Counted from the first letter of the stretch, positions 24,697-32,939 are shown. The stretch is DNA of 41,836 nucleotides from Candidatus Aminicenantota bacterium (GCA_013178315.1 JABLWX010000013.1:1-41836); one strand, 5' to 3'. The notes: generated from the letters alone by a model not told the origin. A program made the numbers and translations.

Positions 24697-26955
24697 GTGA
24701 GAAGAATTCCCGCCCTGGTACTGGTTCTTACCGGATTGATCATTTTCCTGTCTGGCTTCTTTCAGAAACCGGAAAAAGCTTCAGCCGAAGCTATCTCTCA
24801 AGGACTGGAGGTGAAAATTCCGGCCTTGCGTTTTAAGCCCGGCGACAGGGTTTCAGTTGAGGTTGTCCTGCCCGGCGGCCGGCTGACCGGAGAGGTTCCT
24901 CTGGAAGTCTGGTTACTTCGCCCGTCCGGAAGGCCGCTTAAACTTAACCTTAACCCGGAAGGGAAGAAGCTCGCCTCGCGGCTCGAAACGGGCTTCCGGA
25001 TCGAAATAGAACTTGAACCGGATTCTCCCGAGGGACTTTATGTCATAACCGCTTCCGCTCAAATCGGGCGGAAGAAAGTGGTGGCCAAAGCCAGCTTCCT
25101 GGTGGGAAGCCTGGTCGGCGACTTTATGATAGTCAACTACCTGGACGGCGAAAACCCGGCAGCCCTGGAACAGGACCTCAGGAGTTATTACCGGAAATTC
25201 AAGGGAATCGGAGGCAACCTGGTCATCGTCCACAGCCTGATTACTCCGGAAAAGGCATTTTATCCTTCAGCCATCTGCGGGAAGACGGCTGCGAAAGGAA
25301 GCTCCGACGACCGGGTTGGCCTGGCCCTCCGTCTGGCTGCCGAGTACGGCCTGGCCTGCTTTCTGAGCGTCAGCTGGGATATGACCCGGGAAATGCCCCA
25401 GTCAGAATTCCTGGAAAGCACCAGGAAAATCATGGCCGAACTCTGGTCTCTCTATGGCTCCGAGCCTTCGCTCGCCGGGTTTTACAGCTACCAGGAAGGA
25501 AGCGGAACCTACCTGGCCTGGCAGATGAGGGAATTTGCGGCCGCGGCCAAGGCCCTGAACCGGGGCCTGCTGGTTTCCTGCTCTCCCTATATCGACGACC
25601 CCCTTCTGGCCGGTTACCTGGCGGCCATTGACGACCTGGACATTGTCATCTACCAGGGCGCGGTCATGGGTTCCTACCGCCCTGACAATCGCCGCTGTTT
25701 CCCGCTGCACCGGGTGAAGGATTTTGCCAGCCTGAGCGCCGGGGCCACCCGGGTCAGGAATAAAATCACCCTGTCTCACGTCGAACTTTTCGGCTACCTG
25801 GAAAAGAAATATGCCGGCGAGTACCTGGCCAGTCCGAAAGATATTGAAGGCCAGATCTTAAGCGCGGCTGCCTGCTACGGGCCAGAAGGAATAGTTTTTT
25901 TCACCTGGCATTACAACATTCACCACATGGGCAAAAAGCTCCCGGCGGTGGCCGATTGTGAGATGGCAGTCAGTGAGGGCCTGGCTGCCTACAGGCAGAT
26001 CGCCGGCAAGGCGGCGGCCGCTTCCAGCCACGTCGGCCTTTACCTTCCTTATAGCGATTGGTGGGTTGACCGCTGGGTTAACAATCTGGTTCCGGCCCTG
26101 GAGGCCTTCAGGATTCTGGGAATAAGCCCGGATATCCTTCCTTTTGTGCCGCCGCGGGGGGAAGAAATTCTGCCTTACTATCCGTACAAGGTGAACAGAG
26201 AACAGCTCGATTTCCTTTTAGCCAACCGCTATGTGCTGGTCTTGCCGGATATTGCCGGGCTGCAGGATACTGATAGCCGGTTGATAAAAGAATTCGTCAG
26301 CCAGGGAGGAGTGGTCATCCTGTTTGGTCCGCACATTCCCTACGGTGATGGGTGGGAACGGCAGGAACTATACGGAGCCAGCGAAGAACAACCGAGGATT
26401 CAGAGTTCCCTGGTTATCAAAAAAGAGATGGGGCCGAGGCTCAGGCCCGGCGACCGGCTGGTATTACCGGCCGACGAAGTTAGCTCCTGGAAGGCCACGA
26501 GGGCTGCCGTCCTGGCCACGTTCGGGGATGGCAGGGGAGCGGTGCTGGCCAGCGAGTACGGCCAGGGGTTGGTGGTCATCGTCACCTTCAGCCTGTCTCC
26601 GAAGACAGCAGGGTGGCCATCGCTCCGGACCCTGTTTCTTGATATCCTGGACCTGGCCCTGGAGAGACTGGGAATCAGAAGACATTTTGAGGTCAACTGC
26701 ACCCCGGCCTCCCGTCTTGATGATATAGCCGAGGCCGAGGTGGGCGGGGTAAGCTACCTGGCCGTGATGCGCTATGAAGGATTCGGCGTTTCCTTCAGCC
26801 TGAAATTGTTGAATCTGAGGCCCGGGGTCAATTACCTCCTTAAAAACGAACTCAGCGGAGAGACCATTGCCGAGTTCAGCGGGCAAAACCCTCCGGTTAA
26901 ATACCTGGAATTTGCTGACCGGAGTTTTGTCCTTCTTTCTCTGGCCGAGAAATAA
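24697..26955 (+). CDS. Exported DUF4434-like glycoside-hydrolase-fold protein
   Basis: A 752-residue exported protein. It has a signal peptide (residues 1-31), a beta-sandwich domain (about 35-137), then a DUF4434-like TIM barrel (about 140-420). In the barrel, GGNLVIVHSLITP and GFYSYQEGSGTYLAWQMREF correspond to the strand ends; the Glu in SYQEG is a candidate acid. Residues about 435-560 resemble a GATase-like domain of the type found in family 42 galactosidases (VGLYLPYSDWW, VLPDIAGLQD, FVSQGGVVILFGP). A small C-terminal beta domain follows. Translation starts at GTG 24697, supported by AAGGAGG 6 nt upstream. Probably acts on a glycan, but no substrate can be assigned. Confidence 0.7.
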   Translation: MRRIPALVLVLTGLIIFLSGFFQKPEKASAEAISQGLEVKIPALRFKPGDRVSVEVVLPGGRLTGEVPLEVWLLRPSGRPLKLNLNPEGKKLASRLETGFRIEIELEPDSPEGLYVITASAQIGRKKVVAKASFLVGSLVGDFMIVNYLDGENPAALEQDLRSYYRKFKGIGGNLVIVHSLITPEKAFYPSAICGKTAAKGSSDDRVGLALRLAAEYGLACFLSVSWDMTREMPQSEFLESTRKIMAELWSLYGSEPSLAGFYSYQEGSGTYLAWQMREFAAAAKALNRGLLVSCSPYIDDPLLAGYLAAIDDLDIVIYQGAVMGSYRPDNRRCFPLHRVKDFASLSAGATRVRNKITLSHVELFGYLEKKYAGEYLASPKDIEGQILSAAACYGPEGIVFFTWHYNIHHMGKKLPAVADCEMAVSEGLAAYRQIAGKAAAASSHVGLYLPYSDWWVDRWVNNLVPALEAFRILGISPDILPFVPPRGEEILPYYPYKVNREQLDFLLANRYVLVLPDIAGLQDTDSRLIKEFVSQGGVVILFGPHIPYGDGWERQELYGASEEQPRIQSSLVIKKEMGPRLRPGDRLVLPADEVSSWKATRAAVLATFGDGRGAVLASEYGQGLVVIVTFSLSPKTAGWPSLRTLFLDILDLALERLGIRRHFEVNCTPASRLDDIAEAEVGGVSYLAVMRYEGFGVSFSLKLLNLRPGVNYLLKNELSGETIAEFSGQNPPVKYLEFADRSFVLLSLAEK

Positions 26956-27031
26956 GAAACCGGGAGATGGTCCGGTCAGCTGGAATAAATAATGGAGACC
27001 AAAAAAAGGGCTGAATTGGACCTGCCGGCTC

Positions 27032-27069
27032 ACCTGATATATGAATAGCCATTCATATATTATTCAGGT
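27032..27069. repeat. AT-rich palindrome copy 2, with outer ACCTGA/TCAGGT
   Basis: Perfect arms ATATATGAAT (27037-27046) and ATTCATATAT (27051-27060) flank AGCC. An outer pair, ACCTGA at 27032-27037 and TCAGGT at 27064-27069, extends the symmetry. It lies between convergent genes and could serve as a bidirectional terminator. Confidence 0.7.
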
Positions 27070-27216
27070 ATTATACAGGCTTTCCGGTCAATTTGGCCGC
27101 AGGCGAGCTGGAGCGAGATGCGGCCAGAATTTCCTTCCGGGTAAGAAGTTGCAATTATCTATGTTCGGGATCCGGGCAGATGTTCAGGCCTTCTCTCAGC
27201 CGCCGAGCCTGGATGT

Positions 27217-28512
27217 TTATTTTTCTGCCAGTCCTTTTAGCAGGCGGCGGCCGGTCCGGAGGAGAACAGTCTCCACTTCCGGCGCAAAATTAAAGCTTCC
27301 ATAGAACTTGGGAGCGCAGTAGCAGGCATAATCATTCCTGGTCTTATAGGCTTCCCTGGTCGGAAGGTAGCCGACATCACCGTTGGCATAGCCGACGGTC
27401 ATCAGTTCCGGGAAGCTGGCCCTCAGCTTGAGGCCCAGGCCGCAGAAGGCTTCTCCCGGAAAAGCGATAATTTTGAGCCCACCCACGGCCAGGGCCTGGA
27501 CCGGGACGTTTTCCAGCCAGGGGGAACGCAGGTATCGGTCATGAATTTTTTGCACCTTTTTCTTCCAGATCTGGATGACCCGGCCCGCGTTGGGAAACTG
27601 CCGGTTAGCCTCTCTGGCCGCAGCCACTTCCTTTTCCAGGTCTCTTTTCGGGAAAACCGATAGGGGTAACCTGATTCTTTCTTCGACCGATTCCAGATTG
27701 ATATCACAAGAGAAAGAAGCATATTTCAGAGACTTCATGGCCCGGGAGGCAATTATCCGGCCGCAGAGTTCGTAGTCTTCCCGTGTATGGCCGAGGCGAC
27801 GGTTGAGATAACTAACCGGATCTATGTCGCCACAGAATCCCTGAAGGACCAGGGCCCGGTGGCCGGATTTTTCCAGGGCCCTGGCCGCGGCCCCGGGCCA
27901 GTCGGAAGAGATTTCCCGGCCGGGTCCCAGGGTTACCGGGTGGCAGGCATAATTCAAAAGGAATATGGAGCGGTTCTTGAGCTTGAAAATTCCAGTCCTA
28001 AGCCAGGGGTCAATTTCAGAAAAATCATTCAGCCGGCGGTTGTAACCGATGGGCTCAACTGCCTCGAGGTGATGGCCGAACGAGGCTTTTTCGGCCGAGG
28101 AATAAGCTTTCAGGCTGGCTACGAGGATGGCTTCGGGTAAAGAACGGACATAGGCGCGGTTGACCTGGCCCAGGCCGGGGAGGGGCTGGACAGCCGGTCC
28201 GGAATGAGTGTGGGTGCAGGCCAGAAGCACCTGGCTTGAAGATAGCTTCAGGGCGAAGGCCAGTTGTTGCCTGATTCGGTCGGAGAAGTCCACGGTTAAG
28301 CCCAGGAGGTCCAGGCTGACCAGGAGCAGCGCTGCTTTTCGGTTTTCGAGGTAGAGGGCCCGGGCTTTAAGCTGGTCCCGGACCGCGGTGGCCCGACGGT
28401 CCAGGTAAAAACCGAAGCCGGCCAGGTCGGTGCCGAGGGGAGGGGTGATGGTTTCTTCTCCGTAGCCGGCCAGCAGGTAATCTCTTTTGGCGGGTGATTT
28501 TGGTGTCTTCAT
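27217..28512 (-). CDS. Neutral-ceramidase-like hydrolase, no signal peptide
   Basis: About 431 residues, resembling the N-terminal catalytic domain of the neutral/alkaline non-lysosomal ceramidase family. Zn ligands are suggested by THTHSGPA and NYACHPV, with LVSLDLLG and GFCGDIDP as further conserved blocks. Family enzymes cleave the amide bond of ceramide, but many bacterial relatives are uncharacterised and short like this one. There is no signal peptide, unlike secreted Pseudomonas ceramidase, and the C-terminal immunoglobulin-like domain is missing. The frame opens at 28539; the ATG at 28512 has AGGA 6-7 nt upstream and is preferred. A perfect palindrome GAATTATAATTC lies upstream at 28564-28575. 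Confidence 0.72.
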   Translation of the reverse strand: MKTPKSPAKRDYLLAGYGEETITPPLGTDLAGFGFYLDRRATAVRDQLKARALYLENRKAALLLVSLDLLGLTVDFSDRIRQQLAFALKLSSSQVLLACTHTHSGPAVQPLPGLGQVNRAYVRSLPEAILVASLKAYSSAEKASFGHHLEAVEPIGYNRRLNDFSEIDPWLRTGIFKLKNRSIFLLNYACHPVTLGPGREISSDWPGAAARALEKSGHRALVLQGFCGDIDPVSYLNRRLGHTREDYELCGRIIASRAMKSLKYASFSCDINLESVEERIRLPLSVFPKRDLEKEVAAAREANRQFPNAGRVIQIWKKKVQKIHDRYLRSPWLENVPVQALAVGGLKIIAFPGEAFCGLGLKLRASFPELMTVGYANGDVGYLPTREAYKTRNDYACYCAPKFYGSFNFAPEVETVLLRTGRRLLKGLAEK

Positions 28513-28563
28513 TGCTGGTTCCTTTGAGGTTAAATTCATTAAATTAATAAAATAAAATGAATC

Positions 28564-28575
28564 GAATTATAATTC
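28564..28575. promoter_or_regulatory. Palindrome upstream of ceramidase-like gene
   Basis: GAATTATAATTC is a perfect 12-nt palindrome about 50 nt upstream of the start at 28512. It contains TATAAT read on either strand, so it could be a promoter element as easily as an operator. Confidence 0.25.
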
Positions 28576-28786
28576 TGAGTTGAATTTATACCAGTTTCGT
28601 AATTTATTCCAGCCTGCTTGAGCTGTTTTGAAAATAGGGTGATGGGGCAGCCTTGGCCGCTCTGGTTAAAATCGGCCGAACGGGTTTCAGAATTTGCCGT
28701 GGCTCCGGTCGGGCGGTCTAAAAGCAAATTAAAAAGGGCAGGTCTGGGACTTGGTTTCTAGAATATGTTGGCGGCCAGCTTGATTC

Positions 28787-29566
28787 TTAAATTTTCAGGG
28801 CCAGAGTTCGCTGCCAGAACTCGTCGTACTTATCCCAGAAGACGAAATTACAACCCCAGTGGGGAGCCGGGTCCGAGGTGAAGGCCACCACCCGGCCGCG
28901 GCCGAAATTCATGACGGCCAGGAGCGGGTCGCCGGTCTCTTTAATCTTCAGGAGAAGGTCAGCTTCCTGTCGCGGAAGCGTTTTGTTATAGCCGAGAAGG
29001 GGCGGGAGCAGGTTGAAATCTATTCCGGGATAGGCCTTAAGGCCGCTGTCGGTGGCCTCGGCCCTGAAACCTTCGGTTGTTTCCACCAGGTCCTCGAAAT
29101 CCAGGCAGCGCACCGGGAGCAGCTCGGCCAGGCGCGAACGGCCCCAGCCGCCCTTACCCTGTTCACCCGTAAAGGAATACCAGCCACCGAGGAACATGGC
29201 CCCTTTGCCGGCCTGGACCGCTTCCAGGGTCAGGCGTATTCTGTCGGGGAAGGTCAGGACCTTCTGGCCGAATTTTTCGCGGTCAAAGAAACTGGGGGCC
29301 AGTTGAAACAGCCTGGCGTCGATATCGCTGAAGATCAGCACATCGTAAGCTTCCAGTATTCGTTCATAGTCGCCAGGTCCCAGCTTGTTGTAAAAATCCC
29401 AGGCCGGGACAGATTCCACCTGGTGGCCTCCTCTTTCCAGCGCGCTCTTAAGCCAGTGCCCGTAGTTGTAAATGTCCAGTCCCTTGGGAGAATGGTAGAA
29501 GGGGGTTTCTGCAAAAACCGGTCCGGTCAGGATGGCCCAATCGCCCACGTAGTATATTCTGGCCAA
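28787..29566 (-). CDS. GATase1-like protein (putative glutamine amidotransferase, PF07090-like)
   Basis: A 259-residue protein of the putative glutamine-amidotransferase-like family (PF07090-like). Visible blocks: YYVGDWAILTGPVFAETPFY at the start, YDVLIFSDIDARLF, GAMFLGGWYSFTG (the nucleophile-elbow position of class I GATases) and GRGRVVAFTSDPAPHWG. No Cys stands at the elbow (FLGGWYSF), so amidotransferase activity is doubtful. Translation starts with TTG at 29566, supported by GGAGGTGG 4-6 nt upstream. Function unknown. No signal peptide. Confidence 0.7.
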   Translation of the reverse strand: MARIYYVGDWAILTGPVFAETPFYHSPKGLDIYNYGHWLKSALERGGHQVESVPAWDFYNKLGPGDYERILEAYDVLIFSDIDARLFQLAPSFFDREKFGQKVLTFPDRIRLTLEAVQAGKGAMFLGGWYSFTGEQGKGGWGRSRLAELLPVRCLDFEDLVETTEGFRAEATDSGLKAYPGIDFNLLPPLLGYNKTLPRQEADLLLKIKETGDPLLAVMNFGRGRVVAFTSDPAPHWGCNFVFWDKYDEFWQRTLALKI

Positions 29567-29632
29567 GGTTCCACCTCCTCCGGCCTATTCTATGTCAGGC
29601 TCGGTGGGTGAAGCAACAGGAAGGTGGTAGCA

Positions 29633-29727
29633 GGGACACCTTAAAGTGTCCCCATTTTGGGGCTGGCGCCAACAGGCAGAACTCTATTCGGAATAGGCCA
29701 AAAAAGGGGACACCGTAAGGTGTCCCC
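29633..29727 (+). repeat. Bipartite palindromic element 7
   Basis: Left arm 29633-29653 has lost one G. The right arm 29706-29727 has a CCGTAAGG centre. CAACAGG lies at 29670. The inner sequence matches element 6 (ATTTTGG, TGGCG, ACAGGCAG, ACTCTATTC in order). The right arm ends 3 nt from the stop codon of the M48 gene. Confidence 0.9.
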
Positions 29728-29730
29728 TGT

Positions 29731-31251
29731 TTATTTGGAGATGGTTTTGAGCAGGGTGCCGGCCGGGACCTTGTCGGCGAGTTCCATGCCATTCATGATG
29801 GCCAGCTGTTTCTGGCGGGCTTCGTCGTACCCGTATCCCTTCAGGATATTGGCCAGGGTGTCGGCTCGGTTCACCTTTACAATTTTAATTTTTTCCGGTG
29901 TGACGTTGATCCGGGCCGGATCGGTCAGTGGCTTGAAGCCCCCGAGCGTTCCTGAAAAAACCTGGGCGTAGCCGTTGAATTTGGAGCTTTCGGTGTAACC
30001 CAGGAACATCAGAACCCGTTCGCCCTTCTGGATGAAGTGGGCCAGACCGGTCAGGTTGCCCTCCTCGGTCTGAAGCGTGAACTGCAGCCGCCTGGTCAGG
30101 AAGCCGTTAATGGTCTGGCTGTCGGAGCCAACCACGTTGACCTTGTTCTGGCTGACAAATTGTTGGGCGGCCTCGTCCGGGGTCTTGCCTTCGGCAAAAG
30201 TTAAAACCATGGCCGCGTCTTGCTTGTCGGAAACTATCTGCACCTGGGAGGCGGTGTTATTTACCTTCCAGTTGGCCGGAACCGGGAATTGAAAGGTCAT
30301 CTGGGGATGGTAGAAAACGCTGTCCTTGACGTAACCCTGCCTGGGGTCTTCGCCGAAAATCAGCCCGTCGAGCCTGGCCAGGTATTCGTTGCGGTTGACA
30401 GACAGTTTGGCTCCGGGGTTGGCTGCCTGCCACGCGGCCGCGGCGCTCTTGATGGCCGCTATCCGGTCAGGCGGGTCTGGATGGGTGGATAACCAGGTGG
30501 GCAGTCCGTCCCTCCCGGACTGCGGATTGAGTTTCTGTAGGGTGATGAACATGTTGGACATCCGGTTGGCCTCGTAGCCGGCCTTCGAGGAGTAAAGCAC
30601 TCCCAGGTCATCAGCCTGTCTTTCGTGCTCCCGGCTGAAGCTAAGGAAAAGAACGGTTAACCCGGCCTGGGCCAGCCCGGCAAACTGGCGGAAGGTCTTG
30701 CTCAGGGCTGCTCCCAGGACCAGGCCGACCTGGGCCACCTGGGCCTGGCTGTACATCTTGGCACTGTGGCGGGCGGTGACGTGTCCAATTTCATGGCCCA
30801 TGACCCCGGCCAGCTCGGCTTCGTCGTTAAGGTAGGCCAGGATTCCCCGCGTCATGTAGACAAAACCGCCCGGGACGGCAAAGGCATTGACCACCGGGCT
30901 GTCCAGGACCTGGAAGTGAAATTCCAGGTCCGGCTGGTGGCTGACCGTGGCCAGCTTCTTGCCCACGCCTGAGACGTACTGGTTAAGGTTGGCATCGGGG
31001 TAAACCCCATAAGTGCTGGTGACCTCGGCATCGGTCTGCTGGCCCAGGGCTATTTCGTCCGAGCGGCTGAGCAGCATCAGTTCCCGCTTCTGGGTGACCG
31101 GGTTGACGGCGCAGGAAAACCCGGTGATGGTCAGGAAAGCAATCAACAGCCAGCAGGTGATTCTAAAAAATTGTGGCTGGCGGCCTAAAGCTTTTGTGGA
31201 CAAGCCCTTTTTATTGGAAAAAAATTCGGTAGATGGTTTATTCACTTTCAT
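29731..31251 (-). CDS. M48-family metalloprotease lipoprotein (BepA-like)
   Basis: A 506-residue Zn-dependent peptidase of family M48, related to periplasmic BepA/YfgC-type proteases of outer-membrane quality control. The lipobox TGFSC places the lipid-bearing Cys at about residue 47. The Zn site is HEIGH (153-157), with the third ligand in SREHERQADDLG near 213-220. AFAVPGGFVYMTRGIL is the usual strand before it. Residues about 310-506 form a C-terminal extension, ending in a LysM-like segment (ADTLANILKGYGYDEARQKQ). The start at 31251 has AGGAGGGG 4-6 nt upstream and a good promoter. The substrate is probably a misassembled envelope protein (inference). Confidence 0.88.
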   Translation of the reverse strand: MKVNKPSTEFFSNKKGLSTKALGRQPQFFRITCWLLIAFLTITGFSCAVNPVTQKRELMLLSRSDEIALGQQTDAEVTSTYGVYPDANLNQYVSGVGKKLATVSHQPDLEFHFQVLDSPVVNAFAVPGGFVYMTRGILAYLNDEAELAGVMGHEIGHVTARHSAKMYSQAQVAQVGLVLGAALSKTFRQFAGLAQAGLTVLFLSFSREHERQADDLGVLYSSKAGYEANRMSNMFITLQKLNPQSGRDGLPTWLSTHPDPPDRIAAIKSAAAAWQAANPGAKLSVNRNEYLARLDGLIFGEDPRQGYVKDSVFYHPQMTFQFPVPANWKVNNTASQVQIVSDKQDAAMVLTFAEGKTPDEAAQQFVSQNKVNVVGSDSQTINGFLTRRLQFTLQTEEGNLTGLAHFIQKGERVLMFLGYTESSKFNGYAQVFSGTLGGFKPLTDPARINVTPEKIKIVKVNRADTLANILKGYGYDEARQKQLAIMNGMELADKVPAGTLLKTISK

Positions 31252-31278
31252 GGCCCCTCCTGTTTATTGTCTGAATTT

Positions 31279-31306
31279 ATTATAACGCTCTTGGCGGTCA
31301 TGTCCA
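31279..31306 (-). promoter_or_regulatory. Promoter of the M48 protease gene
   Basis: On the minus strand TGGACA (31306-31301, five of six) and a perfect TATAAT (31284-31279) are separated by 16 nt. Transcription would start near 31272, giving a leader of about 20 nt that carries the AGGAGGGG site. This is the best sigma70-type promoter I see in the window. Confidence 0.65.
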
Positions 31307-31401
31307 TAAGAATCTAAGAATCTTTGATGAACAAGAGAGGCAAGTGCCCGTTGGAGACTACACCCAGCAAGCTCGTCAAGTTCCCCGGGGGCCGACCAAA
31401 A

Positions 31402-31497
31402 GGGGACACCTTAAGGTGTCCCCACTTTAAGGCTTGCTATAACAGGCGGGAGCAAAAATCAATCTGGCCAAAAAAGGGGACACTTAACGGTGTCCCC
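31402..31497 (+). repeat. Bipartite palindromic element 8
   Basis: Left arm 31402-31423 is perfect. The right arm 31476-31497 has a TTAACGG centre. Starts are 74 nt apart, TAACAGG at 31440. It lies between divergent starts, 77 nt before the EEP-family start and about 95 nt upstream of the M48 promoter. Confidence 0.9.
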
Positions 31498-31573
31498 TGT
31501 TGATCCGGGCCGGTAAAAAACCGGTTGAAATGTTAAAGGGATTGAGGAAAAATTGGTTGTCCAAGGTGAAACC

Positions 31574-32500
31574 ATGGGTGAAAAGAATCAGCCGAGCCCG
31601 GCCGAAACCAGAACTTGCCCGCGGATTCTGAACTCTATCTTGCTTCTGGCTCTTCTACTCATTTTTCTTTTTGAGCTGGCCTGTTCATCTGACCCATCCG
31701 GAGACATCGAACTTAAGGTCATGACCTTCAACGTGCGTTTTGACAATCCGGCTGACGGCCAGCACAACTGGAAATTTCGCCGGGAGGCCGGGGCCCGCCT
31801 GATACAAACTCTCCGGGTGGACCTGCTGGGCACGCAGGAGGTGCTAAAGAATCAACTTGAAGATTTCCTGGACAGACTGCCTGGGTATGGATACATCGGT
31901 GTCGGACGGGAAGACGGCCGCACGGCCGGCGAGTACAACGCCGTCTTTTACCTCAAGGAGCGGTTCCTGCCTACCAGTTCCGGCAATTTCTGGCTGAGCC
32001 GGACCCCGGAAATTCCCGGCTCCAGAGGCTGGGATGCGGCCTGCGAGAGGATTGTCACCTGGGCTATCTTCCGGGAAAAGAGGAGCGGTCGGAATCTGGC
32101 TTTTTTCAACACCCATTTCGACCACGTCGGCCAGGAGGCCCGCAGGGAAAGCGCCGGGTTGCTTCTAAACAAGATTAAGGAGCTGGCCGGAAATCTCCCG
32201 GTTATCGTGAGCGGCGATTTCAATGCCCCGCCCGATTCCGAGCCTGTCCGGATCTTACTGGAAAGCGGCCTTCTGGCTGATAGCCGGAGCTCGGCCGCGG
32301 TGGTTGCGGGGCCCTCCTGGAGCTTCCACGGCTTCGGCCGCGTCCCGGAGGAGCAGAGGCTGCTCATCGATTTTATTTTCACCAGCTCCCATTTCCTGGT
32401 GCTTGAATATCAGAATATATTCGAAGAGATCGGAGACACCTATTACTCCGACCACAACCCGGTCCTGGTCAAGCTGAGGCTCATGGCCGACCGGCCGTAA
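31574..32500 (+). CDS. Endonuclease/exonuclease/phosphatase-family lipoprotein
   Basis: About 308 residues from the ATG at 31574, which has AAGGTG 5 nt upstream; the frame is open back to a TTG at 31553. The hydrophobic leader ILLLALLLIFLFELAC ends in a lipobox. The full DNase I-like catalytic set is present: MTFNVR (Asn), GTQEV (Glu), NTHFDHVG, SGDFNAPPDSEP (Asp/Asn) and YSDHNPVLV (Asp/His). The superfamily includes nucleases, phosphoinositide phosphatases and sphingomyelinases, and the substrate cannot be read from sequence. Envelope anchoring suggests an extracytoplasmic phosphodiester or phosphomonoester target. Confidence 0.82.
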   Translation: MGEKNQPSPAETRTCPRILNSILLLALLLIFLFELACSSDPSGDIELKVMTFNVRFDNPADGQHNWKFRREAGARLIQTLRVDLLGTQEVLKNQLEDFLDRLPGYGYIGVGREDGRTAGEYNAVFYLKERFLPTSSGNFWLSRTPEIPGSRGWDAACERIVTWAIFREKRSGRNLAFFNTHFDHVGQEARRESAGLLLNKIKELAGNLPVIVSGDFNAPPDSEPVRILLESGLLADSRSSAAVVAGPSWSFHGFGRVPEEQRLLIDFIFTSSHFLVLEYQNIFEEIGDTYYSDHNPVLVKLRLMADRP

Positions 32501-32511
32501 GCAACCTCCCG

Positions 32512-32533
32512 ATATATGAATGGGTATTCATAT
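32512..32533. repeat. AT-rich palindrome copy 3
   Basis: ATATATGAAT-GGGT-ATTCATATGT: eight perfect arm pairs (32514-32521 with 32526-32533). It starts 12 nt after the EEP-family stop and is followed by a TTATTTAAT tail, so it may act as a weak terminator. Confidence 0.65.
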
Positions 32534-32939
32534 GTTATTTAATCGAATTGCCCGGAGCGATGGCCGCGCTGCCGGATGTCATTCGAATCATTTGCCGGGC
32601 CAGGTTGAACAGTATTATCCTCAGCAGAAAAAAATTTCTCACAGTGAGGATTAGCCCGGAGCAGTCAGCCGCTGAGCGGGACAGGTTGAATTTCATTGTA
32701 TTCGTGGGCAGATCGGAGTTGAATAATAATAAAAGGTGTATGTTTTTTTCTGTTTTACCCTGGCCCGGCCAGGACTGGCTGAATTGCCACGATTCTTTGT
32801 GGTGAAAGAAGGTGGGTTCAGGCTGGCCTGGAATAATGCCCGGGAAGGCAGTCTGGTATAATTGAAAAAATGATCAGCAGGTCGCACGAAAAATAAAAAG
32901 GAAAGAATAGGAAAGAAAGCTGAGGTATATAAAAAAAAT
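32534..32939. other. Intergenic region before the methyltransferase
   Basis: About 400 nt. It contains an extended -10 promoter candidate (32852-32868), then an A-rich leader. No open frame is convincing. Confidence 0.45.
32852..32868 (+). promoter_or_regulatory. Extended -10 promoter candidate, 17-nt block copy A
   Basis: TCTGGTATAATTGAAAA contains TGGTATAAT, an extended -10 (TGnTATAAT). No good -35 is present, which extended -10 promoters tolerate. It would give a leader of about 70 nt for the methyltransferase. The identical 17-mer recurs at 39201-39217. Confidence 0.5.

Noticed and set aside
26464..27033. Long antisense open frame (189 codons) opposite the end of the DUF4434 gene
   Set aside because: No family resemblance and no ribosome site; it mirrors a well-supported gene in GC-rich DNA.
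28859..29611. Plus-strand open frame of 250 codons opposite the GATase-like gene
   Set aside because: Composition is that of a shadow frame, and the minus-strand protein has clear family blocks and a good ribosome site.
14188..31497. Bipartite elements as simple bidirectional terminators
   Set aside because: At least three copies (15477, 22146, 31402) lie between divergent gene starts where no terminator is needed, and the fixed two-arm spacing is unexplained by termination alone.
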